DNA of 64,000 bases from Zygnema cylindricum (taxonomy: Eukaryota > Streptophyta > Zygnematophyceae > Zygnematales > Zygnemataceae). Position numbers and translations under genes: made by a program. The stretch lies in assembly GCA_037447655.1 (NCBI GenBank), contig JBBHKE010001452.1:37783-101782 (forward strand), given 5' to 3'. Position 1 is the first letter of the stretch; every line of letters starts with the position of its first letter. The notes below the pieces were generated by a model, which saw only the letters and a list, made by a program, of their open reading frames with translations, made no database searches and was not told the origin of the DNA. Below are positions 44,179 to 54,575 of this stretch, in pieces.

Positions 44179-45223
44179 TGCAATTATGAGACCTTCATAG
44201 GTCCTCAGAATGGGGAACTCACACGAATCCCATAGGATAACCTTGACCCCTTTGTGTTCGGACAAGAATAACTGCCACCCCGACAAACAAAAACTTTGAC
44301 CGCCTTCAACCCTGTGAAGACAAGACTCCCCTAAGTCGATAACAAAAAGAATCTCTGAATTTACTCCCCTGAGCTGTTAAGTTACGAAGGGTCAAAGTTG
44401 ACCTTTTGTATAGAAGCACTCTGGGAGAGAGGCGGCTACTTACCAAATTTTCTAAGTCCTAAATCCCTCTCTAAACCCTCTACTTCTAGAGTACGGCACC
44501 AATCAGAAGACAATTTTGTTTTGATAGGTACAAGTGCCGAAGTACTTTCTATACGGCCATCGTACGGCATGGCTGAAATGTTGACGCTTGCCATATTCTC
44601 CCATATTCTCTTAAGATGGCGGAAGCCAATGATATTGTGCCACGTGGCGCTTGACGTGGCAGTGGCGGAAAACCGCCAAAGCGCCTATTTCGCGAGCTTG
44701 GCACTTATCGTGGCCGTTCGATCAAAACCAACTTTTGATTCCACACGTCGAAAATCAATGCGCGGTATTTGTTCGACGTCGAAACAAATGCGCGGTATTT
44801 GTTTTGCGAAGTACCGTAAGCCGTAAGTATATTCTAAACCGTGTCTATGTTAGAAGTCTATTCGCGCCGTTAAATGAATTTATATCTACGTACATCTTTA
44901 AATACTTATCCAACCATATATCATTGGTCGTAGACTGTAGGATAAAGCTAACGCCTACTGCTTATTAATAGACGGTAGGTTCCAGCATCAACTCATGGGT
45001 CTGTGAAGTATATTTTGGTAAACCTATCAAAATCTACTACCTGTCTCTCTCTCTTTAGAGAGCATAGGGAGCCATGGCTCTAGCTCCCTCTCTTTCTTTC
45101 AGGCACTGCGACAAGTGTGGGAGGTGAAAAGAGGAATTAGAGGAAGACTGTCTCTGCTTCTTTTCTGCATTTTATTTACATGTTTAGACCTAAAAAATAC
45201 TAAAAGAACCATTAATTTCTACA
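44179..45223 (-). repeat. copia F LTR (inserted in gypsy-MTase)
   Basis: Reverse-complement homologue of the copia D LTRs. It starts TGCAATTATGAGACC and ends ATTAATTTCTACA, next to the polypurine tract (read in reverse) CTCCTCATATTTTCTAG. It contains the block also found in the other copia LTRs (GAGAGAGGCGGCTAC...TTTCTAAGTCC, and the CGTGCCGC-ACGTGGC region). Only part of the element's interior follows (46486-46732). Confidence 0.8.
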
Positions 45224-45267
45224 CTCCTCATATTTTCTAGTCACTCTTCAATTTAAGACCACACTTC

Positions 45268-46480
45268 TGTTGGTTTGAAAAGTTAGTTTTGTGCGTGCGT
45301 GTCATTTTGTGCGTACACAATGTTTCGTGGGTACAGTACGCTACTCTAATGCTATCTTGATTTAATGTGGAGGTTCGAATTGATTTGCGAATTGGGGGAG
45401 TAATGGTACTAATTGTTTTGGGATGTATGTAATTATTTGAGTGGCGCGAACAAAACGTAAGGAAAGGTACGGAATATGTAAATGAATGGCGGATCGCGAA
45501 GCGATCCGATTTGGAATATTTTGACAAAGTACGCCGCCGGTACGAACTTATTTGGATGAGGTGACGTCTGTTCGTCAAGTGGATTGTGTGACCACACGTC
45601 ACGATATCAAGAATGCAAAATAGGAGCTACGGACGACAGCGCCGTCAGTTTGATCATTTTGGTGAGGGACGCGAAATCGCGTCCATCACATTATATTTAT
45701 TTTGGACGGTCAAGATTTGTTTGACGAAATTCTTAAGGTTTGTAGTGGCGCCGTCAGTTTGGTCATTTTGGTGAGGGACGCGAAATCGCGTCCATCAGAA
45801 TATATTTATTTTGGACGGTCCAGATTTGTTTGATGAAATTCGTAAGGTTTGTAAATATTTGCAACAATGTTTTGTCATATGTGTGTTAATTATTAGTGTA
45901 GATCTATTCAGTCTGACATATCACGAAATATTCTGGTATACTCACATTAATAGAGGTAGTTGATAGATTACGTACGGCTGGTATGCCTCCGTACAGTCAG
46001 AACTAAGCCCTAGTGTATATTTGTAGGACTTAGTCATCTTTGGACTAGGGAACTTTTTGGACGAAAACTGTTTTTGCTCGTTTTTGGTAATTTTCATCTG
46101 AGGATTGCTCTCAGTTTTATTGGCAAAATTATCTAAAATTTTGCATGTGTGTTCCCTTTTGTATTGGAAATATTGTGGCAAATTTGGAGACCTATTTTGT
46201 GTCTGGTTTGCTTGGGACTTTATTGTGAAGTTGGTCAGATTTATCAAAGTTATGCCATACTGTTTTTCTGCAACTTTGACTGAGTGGTGTGATAATTCTG
46301 TTTGATATTTTTATAGGAAATTTTGTGGGAATACTAAGTTGCCTAAAAACTATCTGTTCGTGTAGTTTCAGCTTGTTTTGTTTATTTTGTAGAATTCTGA
46401 GAGGACTCAAATTAGGCCGTTTTTGGGCTAGTCTGTGGTGCTTCCGATGGTAAATCCATGGCTGAAAATGGCTATGGACA
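45268..46480. mobile_element. Solo LTR B inside copia F
   Basis: TGTTGG...GGACA with a perfect 5-bp target duplication ACTTC at 45263-45267 and 46481-46485. 1213 bp. It contains the palindromes CGGATCGCGAAGCGATCCG (45490-45508) and GACGCGAAATCGCGTC (45668-45683, repeated at 45778-45793). The repeat is due to a 109-bp tandem duplication starting at 45639. The 5' half is homologous to the LTR-like insertion at 37992-39452. No coding region. Confidence 0.85.
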
Positions 46481-46485
46481 ACTTC

Positions 46486-46732
46486 TCCCTATAGAAAATT
46501 TGTTTTGGGGAAGGTACAGGTTTTTTCATCATATCTGCAACCATTTCACTATCTGGTCTATACTCTAAACCGATTATCTTTTCTTCTACCGTCTCCCTAA
46601 CAAAGCTAAGTCTAATGTCCATATGTTTGGCTTTAAAGTGGTGTTTAGGATTGGCTGAAATGACAATGGCTGCCTGATTATCATTAAACACTTTTTGGCC
46701 ACCACTCTTAAGATGACCAAGCTCACGAAGCA
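46486..46732 (-). pseudogene. copia F RNase H fragment
   Basis: The minus strand encodes LRELGHLKSGGQKVFNDNQA and KAKHMDIRLSFVRE, the copia RNase H region with the DNQAA catalytic motif. It is cut at 46732 by the LTR of copia C. The rest of pol is absent, and the right side of copia C does not continue it. Confidence 0.8.
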
Positions 46733-47499
46733 TGTTGATATTTGAGTATTTTTTAGCTCTGTATTAGGATAGAAAAGAGAAGAGGCAGTCTACCTCTAAC
46801 TCCCATTTCCAAGCCCCCACACTTGTCGTAGTCACTGAAAGATGGATAAGGAGCTAGAGCCATGGCTGCCTAAGCTCACTAGAGAAGACAAGGGGTGACT
46901 TAGGTAGATTTACCAAAAGGTACTTGACGGACCCAGGTATTGATCCTGGTACCTTCCATTCGTCAAGTCAACCGCAGCCGGTAGCTTTGTCCGTTTAGTC
47001 TACGACTAGTGCTAAGGTGTATTGGGTTTGATACCTATTTAAAGATGTACACGTAGGTTTTTCCATTTAACTTGATTACGGTTTATAGGGCTTAGAAACA
47101 CTTGTACTATTAGTACCGGACGAAACAAATAGTACAAACATTTGTTTCGACAGTCCGTATTAAATATCGATATAAATCGGATGGCCATGGTTAGCGCTGG
47201 CTTGGCGAAAAGGACAATTTGGCGGTTTGCGGACTCCGCCACTCCGGATGACACGTGGCAACATCATACAGGTTTACGGAATTTCCGGAACGGAAGACAA
47301 GACAACAAATCTGAATGTGACAGATGTCGCATTATGGCGACGTCGTACATTGTCCGTATAGAAAGTACTCCGGCATCTGTACCTTATTGTACGGTACAGT
47401 CCTGTGATTGGTCAGTACCTTAGTACTAGGGGGTTTAGAGAGGGGTTTATAACTTAGAATATTTTGGGTAGGTAGCCGCCTCTCTTAAAGAGCATCTTG

Positions 47500-47508
47500 T
47501 ATAAAAGG
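47500..47508 (+). promoter_or_regulatory. TATA box of the copia C LTR
   Basis: TATAAAAGG in the LTR, in the position and context conserved in the sister LTRs (before ACTTTGGC-AGCCATAA). Probable core promoter of the element. In the 3' LTR it has decayed to TATAGAAAG. Confidence 0.5.
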
Positions 47509-47609
47509 CAAACTTTGGCGAGCCATAACTATTAACTCAGATGACCAATTTCAGTGATTGTTGTTGCTGCGGACTCAAGGGAGTCCTGCCTACACAAAGG
47601 TGTAGTCGC

Positions 47610-48484
47610 TAGTGTTGGGTATCGGGTAAATTCATATCGCGATAATTTCGATATTCGATATATCGAATATCGATCGAGCTGGATCCTCGATATATCGTAC
47701 CGAGACCAACATAAATTATCGCGATATAAATTGCGATATATAGTATTTTTTAAATTTATTTTTTTTATTTTTTTATATAATATGTTATTTTAGCGAAAAA
47801 GTCAAATTGTCTAATACGCCACGTACGCCGTGATTTTCGTTCAGTGACTTAATTGTAGACGCCGCAAAATGTAACCGACAAAAAGTACTAATTCTGAAAT
47901 TGTAATGATTAATTATTTGGGGTATGGTTACACGAGGAGGTCTCTGTAATAGTACGGACAACAAAATTTATGTATTACAGAGGCCTCGGGTACATCGCGT
48001 ATCTTTTGTCAAAAAGTTTTACATACGTCTTGTGATATGAGTGGTTCTACGTAAGCTGACTAACAAATCTCAAAAATCATCGAATATTTGGAAATCGACC
48101 TTTTTCGTTTGGAAAATCGTACCTGCGTATGACGTACGTGTACTTAACAAGTGTACCTCGTCAATGTGCCTCAAAAATCTCCTTCACTTTGCTAACTTTC
48201 AGGAAAAAACCGTATTTCTTTTCAGCAAAAAACCGTATTTCTTTTTCAGCAAAGATTTTACAGTCACTTTGTCCGAAGTCAAGAGACTTTGAAAACCTGT
48301 GGGATTTTTATTTTGTTTTTTTATTTTAGCTTCGATATATCGACGATACGATATATGGGCGATATATTGGCGATATATCGCGATGATTTGAAATTCGATA
48401 TATCGAAACGATATATTGATTATCAGGTACATGAAATACGATATATATCGAATATCGACAAACGGTCCTCGATACCCAACACTA
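47610..48484. mobile_element. hAT-like non-autonomous element, copy 3
   Basis: 875 bp with perfect TIRs TAGTGTTGGGTATCG / CGATACCCAACACTA. 8-bp target duplication GTAGTCGC / GTAGTCGG (7 of 8) at 47602-47609 and 48485-48492; the sister LTR near 51510 shows the empty site. Dense CGATATATCG-type palindromes occupy both terminal regions. No transposase. Confidence 0.87.
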
Positions 48485-48757
48485 GTAGTCGGTCAGAGTT
48501 TTTGCCTGCCTGGGTGGCTGCATTTCTAACGGAAAGTCAAAGTGGGTGAATGTATCCAAATCACATATTCTAACTTTGCATTCTGTGGTGGAACTGAGCA
48601 CACACAAAGTCTTGTTTCACAAGGGTGAAGCTTTAATGGGGTTTTGATTGTCAAAGGGTTAATCATTTTGGTTTATATAAACTTGGAGTCGGCACTATCT
48701 AGATAAGCTTCTTTTGATCTGCCAATTCTGTGTGGCAATGGAGCCCATAGAGTTTCA

Positions 48758-48772
48758 GGTTATGGGCCCACC
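48758..48772 (+). other. copia C primer-binding site
   Basis: GGTTATGGGCCCACC directly after the LTR. Complementary to the tRNA-iMet anticodon arm and containing the gag ATG at 48762. Confidence 0.82.
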
Positions 48773-49853
48773 GTCTAGGGTGCCTATGTTCGATGGAACA
48801 AACTTCACTTATTGGGAGTTTATGATGGAGGGATTGCTTTTCGAAAAGCACTTGGGGGGAATTGTTTCAGGACAAGTGAGGTGTCCGCCACCGGCTTTGG
48901 AGGAACTCACTCTGGAGAATCATTTGGGGCTTTCCATCGAACCAACCGGAGTAAGGATGCAACGGAAGGTGAAGGGAAAATCATTACCATGGAAGGGGAA
49001 AAAGGGGAGAAGGATAAAGGGACACCGATGGTGAGGGGAGCTAGGCTCTCGGCTACGGTTCCACTTGTGGGGATTATAACTGAATCAAAAACTGAAGAAA
49101 ATGACAGGAAAATTTGGGAATATAAAAACACAGTAGCAAAACATCTCATACTTAGATATGTGTCTAAGTCCATAGCTATCACTCTTTTAAATCGAACCAA
49201 GTCTTCGGAAATTTGGGAAACACTAATTCTGATTTATAAGAGTGAAACTATACAGAGGCAACAATTAGTAAAACAGGAAATTGAGGCTTATGTTTATAAA
49301 GGCGGTAGCATGATAGAGTTTTGCAATGATATTGCTGCGTTACATGTTGAGCTTGCTAGTGCCGGATATGTAGAATCTGAGGAGAGAAAGATTAATACAC
49401 TAATCATGAAGCTTCCAGATGAGTACGAAGACACCATTTACCGTATGCAGGGAATGGATGGCTCCTCATGGACTTGGAGTATTACCATGGGGATAATTCT
49501 TGTGAGGGAAAGCATTTTGGAGCTTCGTCGGGGAAGTAACAGGGTGATTGCATTTACACCTGGTGGTGACTGACGCAAGCGTGATGTGAGGAATGGCGGT
49601 GACGAGCGGAAGCGTGATGAGAGGAAGAACGACAAAGGTAAACCTTATCGGAACTTCGGTGGAAAGGGAGGGAGAGGAAAAGAAAGGGGAGTTTTTTAAA
49701 AAAAGGTTTGCTTCGCTTGTAGGAAACCGGGTCACTATATGGAGGAGTGTCCTTGTTTGGAAGAACTTAGATGTTGGTATGTGAACGAGGAGGAAGAAGG
49801 GGAAGAGGAGAAAGAGGATGAAGAAACTTTGGAGCTTCTTCACATCGGTTGAA
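48762..49853 (+). pseudogene. copia C gag with CCHC zinc knuckle
   Basis: Starts MGPPSRVPMFDGTNFTYWEFMMEG, then shifts frame between 48850 and 49000. From 48812 to 49570 one long frame encodes the copia capsid region (KHLILRYVSKSIA, EAYVYKGGSMIEFCND, TLIMKLPDEYEDTIYRMQ). TGA at 49571-49573 and TAA near 49697 interrupt it. The same frame then gives a basic linker and a clean zinc knuckle CFACRKPGHYMEEC (49709-49750), ending in an acidic Glu-rich tail at a TGA near 49853. Gag packages RNA into particles. Confidence 0.82.
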
Positions 49854-49962
49854 TGGAAAAGAGAGAAAAATACACAGAAATTCCATGAAAGCAACAGTGT
49901 GGTTTTGGAGGTATAAGGGAAGTAAAGAGAGAGGAGGTACTTGAGGATGTCGGGAGTGTAGA

Positions 49963-50625
49963 GTGGATGACTTAAAAATGAGAAAGTCAGATCTAGGATC
50001 CATAAGTGAAAATGGGAAAGATAAAATTAATGAGGATAATTTTATAGATATTTTGAAAACAGAAAACTGGTCGGAAAGGGAGACTTCAACGGATTCCGAG
50101 GAAAGGGGAGAAGTGAAACTAGAAGGGGTTTTAAAGGATAGGGGAGAAGAGAAATATTTAATAAAAGGTTTAGGGGAAGAGAAATATTTATTGGGAATAA
50201 ATCTAGAAAGTGAGAGTGGAAAGATCTCCATGGGAGATAGTGAGGAAAATTCATTTTTTGGGGGTAATGGGTTTGACATCACTGAAGGAAGTGATGGTAT
50301 TTATGAAGGTGTGCCTGTAAAAGGGTTAGCATCTGGGTGTATGTTGCAGATTGGAAATGGGGCTGGCTGTTTTGATCGCAAGAGGGAAATCAGTTTGTGT
50401 GTGGATGGAAAAGTGATGAGGTGGATAAAATCTTTGCTCCGATTTAAGAAAAGTGGGATGTTAAATAAAATGTGTGATGTAATTATTATTTCAGTTCATC
50501 TAATGCACTGTGTTAAATACGAGGGTATTTTCTTAAGTTTTATGAAAGGAAAAGGAAAAAGGAAAAAGAAAAAAAAAGGGGAGGGGGTGTTTGTTTATTT
50601 GTTTGTGGGAGTTGAAAGGAAATAG
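49963..50625 (+). CDS. 220-codon frame of unknown function in place of pol
   Basis: An uninterrupted frame follows gag of copia C and ends just before the polypurine tract and 3' LTR. An ATG-type start is not seen at 49963, so the true start may be the internal ATG near 49978 (MRKSDLGSISENG). The predicted protein is acidic and hydrophilic in its first 115 residues (NWSERETSTDSEERGEVKLE, with EEKYLIKGLGEEKYLLGIN as an internal duplication). It is followed by a Gly-rich patch, a mildly hydrophobic stretch (MCDVIIISVHLMHCV) and a Lys-rich C-terminus. No retrotransposon domain or other family is recognised. It could be a captured host fragment, a rapidly evolving element gene, or chance. Confidence 0.4.
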   Translation: MDDLKMRKSDLGSISENGKDKINEDNFIDILKTENWSERETSTDSEERGEVKLEGVLKDRGEEKYLIKGLGEEKYLLGINLESESGKISMGDSEENSFFGGNGFDITEGSDGIYEGVPVKGLASGCMLQIGNGAGCFDRKREISLCVDGKVMRWIKSLLRFKKSGMLNKMCDVIIISVHLMHCVKYEGIFLSFMKGKGKRKKKKKGEGVFVYLFVGVERK

Positions 50626-50643
50626 ACTAGAAAATAAGAGGAG

Positions 50644-51780
50644 TGTTGATATTTGAGTATTTTCTAGCTCTGTATTAGGATAGAAAAAAGCAGAGGCAGT
50701 TTGCCTCTAACTCCCATCTCCAAGCCCCCACACTTGTCGTAGTCAGTGAAGGCTGGATAAGGAGCTAGAGCCATGGCTGCCTAAGCTCACTAGAGAAGAC
50801 AAGGGGTGACTTAGGTAGATTTACCAAAAGGTACTTGACGGACCCAAGAATTGATCCTAGTACCTTCCGTCCGTCAAGTCAACCGCAGCCGGTAGCTTTG
50901 TCTGTTTAGTCCAAGACTATTGCTAAGGTGTATTGGGTTTGATACGTATTTAAAGATGTACACGTAGGTTTTTCCATTTAACTTGATTACGGTTTATAGG
51001 GCATATAAATAGTTGTACTAATAGTACCGGACGAAACAAATAGTACAGACATTTGTTTCAACGGTCTATATTAAATACCGATATAAATCGGACGGCCATG
51101 GTTTGCACCAGCTTCGCGGAAACGACAATTTGGCGGTTTGCGAACTCCGCCACCCCGGATGACACGTGGCAACATCATACGGGTTTACGGAATCTCTGGA
51201 AAGGAAGACAACAAATCTGAATGTGACAGATGTCTCATTATGGCGACGTCGTACACTGTCCGTACAAAGAGTACTCCGGCATCTGTACCTTATTGTATGG
51301 TACAATCCTGTGATTGGCCAGTACTTTAGTACTAGGGGGGTTAGAGAGGGGTTTAGGACTTCAAATATTTTGGGTAGGTAGCCGCCTCTCCCAGACAGCA
51401 TCTTGTATAGAAAGCAAACTTTGGCCAGCCATAAGTATCAACTCAGCTGACCAATTTTAGTGATTCTTGTTGCTGCGGACTCAGGGCAGTCCAGGCTACA
51501 CACGGGTGTTGTCGGTCAGAGTTTTTGCTTGCCTGGGTGGCTGCATTTCTAAGGGAAAGTCAAAGTGGGTGAATGTATCCAAATCATATATTCTAACTTT
51601 GCATTCTGTGGTGGAACTAGGCACACAGAAAGTCTTGTTTCACAGGGGTGAAGCTTTATTGGGGTTCTGATTGTCAAGGGGTCAATCATTAAGGTTTATA
51701 TAAACTTGGAGTCGGCACTATCTAGATTAGCTTCTTTTGATCTGCGAATTCTGTGTGGCAATGGAGCCCATAAATTTTCA
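50644..51780 (+). repeat. copia C 3' LTR
   Basis: TGTTGATATTTGAG...AAATTTTCA, 1137 bp, preceded by the purine tract AGAAAATAAGAGGAG. Uninterrupted partner of the LTR at 46733. Confidence 0.92.
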
Positions 51781-52239
51781 ACAAGAGCTTTTTGAGAGAG
51801 AGGCGGCTACCTCTAATTTTCTAAGTCCCAAACCCCTCTCTAAACCCTTTCCTACTGATGTACGGAGCCAATCAATTGAGTGTACATTATAGAAAGGTAC
51901 TTGGTCCGAAGTACTTTTTGTACGGCCATTGTACGACATGGCCAGAAAGACGACGCCTGCCATATCCGGGTTCGCCATTGGTGGTCTGGAGATAGCGTCA
52001 TCCAATGTCATACTGCCACGTGTCAGCCGTTGAGGGTATGATCGCGAACCGCCAAATCGACCATTCCGCGATGCCGACTTCTTCCTCCGTCGTTAGATAT
52101 ATGTCAGCCTTAATTTATAGCTGTAAAATACAAGTAGTACATTTCCGGTGTAATTCTATTTAACTTTGTCTGTGTGATTGTGGTCTGTTTTTCAGTAAAT
52201 CGAACTTCTCTATTTCGTCATCTTTAAGTAGCTATCGTA
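51781..52239 (-). repeat. copia E LTR, left part
   Basis: LTR sequence of the same superfamily as that of copia F (GAGAGAGGCGGCTACC...TTTCTAAGTCCC, then the CGTGTCAGC region). It continues at 59427 (CATCTTTAAGTAG ... | CCATATATACTTCAGCAC) once copia D is removed. Its left end is cut off at the copia C boundary. Confidence 0.75.
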
Positions 52240-53286
52240 TGTAGAAATTAATGGTCCATTTAAAGTATTTTCTAGGTCTAAATAGAAATATAGAAAGAAG
52301 ACGAGGCAGTCTACCTCTAACTTCTCTCTCCAACTCTCAAACTTGTCGCAGTCACGGAGAAATTGGAGAGGGGGCTAGAGCCATGGCTACCTAGGGTATC
52401 CAGAGGTTTACGGGAAACATATATTAGTTAAGGATTTATTTACTAAAAGGTATGTGCCGGCCACAGGATTTGATCCTGGTACCTACCGGACGGCAGGTAG
52501 TTGGTAGCCTGAGCCGTTAAGTCTTTAACTAGTGTTACGTACTATATCGTTTGATATTTAATTAAACATTACCAGGTAGGATAATTCATTTAACTCTAAC
52601 TGTTTACGGGATACATAGATCCAGTAATGTAAAAGTACGGATTACGGTACGGATAAGAAACCAATACCGCGCATTTATTTCTTTAATGAAACGAATACCG
52701 CGCATGTATTTATTACGGCTAAGATTAAATATGAATTTAATCGGACGGCCGAAATTAACGCCGAGATCGCGAAAGAGGATTTTGGCGGTTTTTGGTCATC
52801 GCCACATCGGATGACACGTGGCGGAATGACATTGGATCTCGGCATCTCCGAGGATTAAGGGAGCGAATCCGGACATACCATATGTCGGCATTTAGGCCAT
52901 GTCGTACAGTGTCCGTACAGTAAGTACACCGGCATCTGTACTTTTGTGTACCGAACTGTAATCTAATTGGCTCCGTACATCAGTAGATAGAGTCTGTGAG
53001 AGAGATAGGACTTAGAAAAATTAGGAGATAGGACCCTCTCTCCTAGAAGGTTTCTGTACTAAAGGTCAACTTTGACCCTCCATAACTTACTGCTCAGGGG
53101 AGCAAATTAAGAGATTATTTTTGCTATCGACTCAAAGGAGTCTTATCTTTACAAGGAAAAGGTGGCCAGAGTTATTGTCTGCCAGGGTGGCAGTTGTTTT
53201 TGCTGAAACACAAAGGGGTCAAGGTTATCCTAGAGGCTTTTTGGAAGCTGTCCACTCTGAGGACTTATAAAGGTCTCAGAGTTTCA
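52240..53286 (+). repeat. copia D 5' LTR
   Basis: TGTAGAAATTAATGG...GAGTTTCA. It contains a conserved block at about 52455-52525 (GCCACAGGATTTGATCCTGG ... GTAGTTGGTAGCC) shared by all copia LTRs in this window. Confidence 0.93.
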
Positions 53287-53301
53287 GGTTATGGGCCCAC
53301 C
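53287..53301 (+). other. copia D primer-binding site
   Basis: GGTTATGGGCCCACC directly after the LTR, with the gag ATG at 53291 inside it. Confidence 0.83.
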
Positions 53302-54240
53302 CTCTAGGGTACCAATCTTTAATGGAACTGACTTCATATACTGTGAAAGTATGATGATAGGAGCTCTATGCGAAAAAAGGTTTTGGGGGATAGTGAGTGG
53401 ACGGTTGGGGCATCCATCAAGTCTTAGAATCCCTCCAGGGTTTGGAGGAAGCAGATTCACCATGAAAGAGGATTCACCTTCAACGGAGGAAACAAAGGAA
53501 GGAGAGGTGGTGGACAAAGGAAACGACAAGGAGGCGACCACATCAATAACAACTGGTTCGGCATTCATGTCACCTATTCCGAGGAACGAGGAGAATGATA
53601 CTGAAACCTGGGACTTCAACAATATGGCGGCAAAGCACTTCATCCTACGCCATCTCACTCAAGGACTTGCATGTCCTCATTTGCAGGTAGAAAGGGCATC
53701 CGATCTTTGGATGGCTCTCATAGAGATGTACCGAAGTGGTATGATTCAGCAACAACAGTTGGGTGATCAAAAAATTAAGGAGTATGTATACAAAGGGGGG
53801 AAGATGTTGAATTTTTGCAATGAGCTTGCTACACTCTTCATGGAGCTAGAGAGTGCGGGAAAAGATTTTAGTGAAAAAGAAAAGGTTAACTGTTTACTGA
53901 TGAAGTTACCCGATGAGCTCGAGAACATTGTCAACCGTGTGTAGGACTTGACGGACTCAAGGTGGATATGGAACTCAGTGGTAGGGATGATTCTCGTTCG
54001 GGAGAATACGATTGAGATCCGAATGGGAGGAAAGAGTGGCCAAGCCTTGGCAACTGCGACGGATTGGAGGAACAAGGATTCTTGGAAACCGGTTGGAAAA
54101 TATGGGGGGAGGGAGCAGAAAAATCAGACCGACGAGTTCGGAACAAGGGCTCCCAAAGGTTTATGTTATTTTTGTAAGAACGTGGGCACTATATGGCAGA
54201 GTGCACTAAGCTAACCGAGCTTCGGTTAAAAGAGGGGCAG
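53291..54240 (+). pseudogene. copia D gag
   Basis: MGPPSRVPIFNGTDFIYCE at 53291. The capsid region contains KHFILRHLTQGLACPHLQ, EYVYKGGKMLNFCNELA and LLMKLPDELENIVNRV. A TAG at 53942-53944 interrupts the frame, which then continues (WIWNSVVGMILVRENTIEIR) to the zinc knuckle. The knuckle starts CYFCKN near 54163 and its second half lies in another frame, so there is a one-base break close to 54182. Normal architecture for a copia gag. Confidence 0.88.
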
Positions 54241-54575
54241 ACCGGTGGTACCCCGAGAGGAAAGAAAAAGGCCTTTGTGACACAGGTACATGAGGCAGAA
54301 TCCGATGACGAGGACGATGAGCTCCTTTTAGATGAGGAGTTGGAGGCGAAAAACGAGGTCGAAATTCCACGAAGGCAGAAATGTGCTTACGGTAGATTGA
54401 AAGGTGAAGCAGGCTGGATTGTAGATTCAGGTGCCTCCATGCACATGTGTAAGGATAGGCACCTGTTCACTAAGATAAAAAAGATTCCCACCGTAGAGAT
54501 AGAGTACGGGGATGGGAGGATAGTCACCACTACTCTTGTAGGATCGGTAGATTTGAAAGTGTTAGTAGAAGGAAA
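54241..54575 (+). pseudogene. copia D protease, cut by a solo LTR
   Basis: The frame entered at 54193 encodes an acidic linker, then WIVDSGASMHMCKDRHLFTK with an intact D-S-G triad, then IEYGDGRIVTTTLVGSVDLK. Coding is broken at the solo LTR inserted after 54575. The matching continuation starts at 55319. Confidence 0.87.

Larger units (their letters stand above)
46733..48757 (+). repeat. copia C 5' LTR (interrupted)
   Basis: Homologous to 50644-51780 on both sides of the hAT-like insertion 47610-48484. Ends GAGTTTCA before the primer-binding site. Confidence 0.9.
46733..51780 (+). mobile_element. copia C: gag-only copia element without pol
   Basis: LTRs at 46733-48757 (including an hAT-like insertion) and 50644-51780, both TGTTGATATTTGAG...TTTCA. 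The interior is only about 1.9 kb: primer-binding site, gag with zinc knuckle, then an unrelated 220-codon frame. No protease, integrase or reverse transcriptase is present, so it would depend on proteins of a related element. The flanks (AAGCA and ACAAG) are not a target duplication. The left neighbour is an RNase H fragment of copia F and the right neighbour an LTR fragment of copia E. The junctions therefore probably reflect recombination after insertion. Confidence 0.82.

Noticed and set aside
46928-46990. tRNA-like T-arm (CCAGG-ATCAA-CCTGG type) in copia LTRs
   Set aside because: No acceptor-stem pairing or full cloverleaf can be drawn, and the T-loop lacks the TTC start. Kept only as a conserved LTR block, not a tRNA gene.
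47039-47423. Overlapping frames in the copia C LTR on both strands
   Set aside because: They fall in LTR sequence that is also present without an open frame in the sister LTR near 51066-51400.
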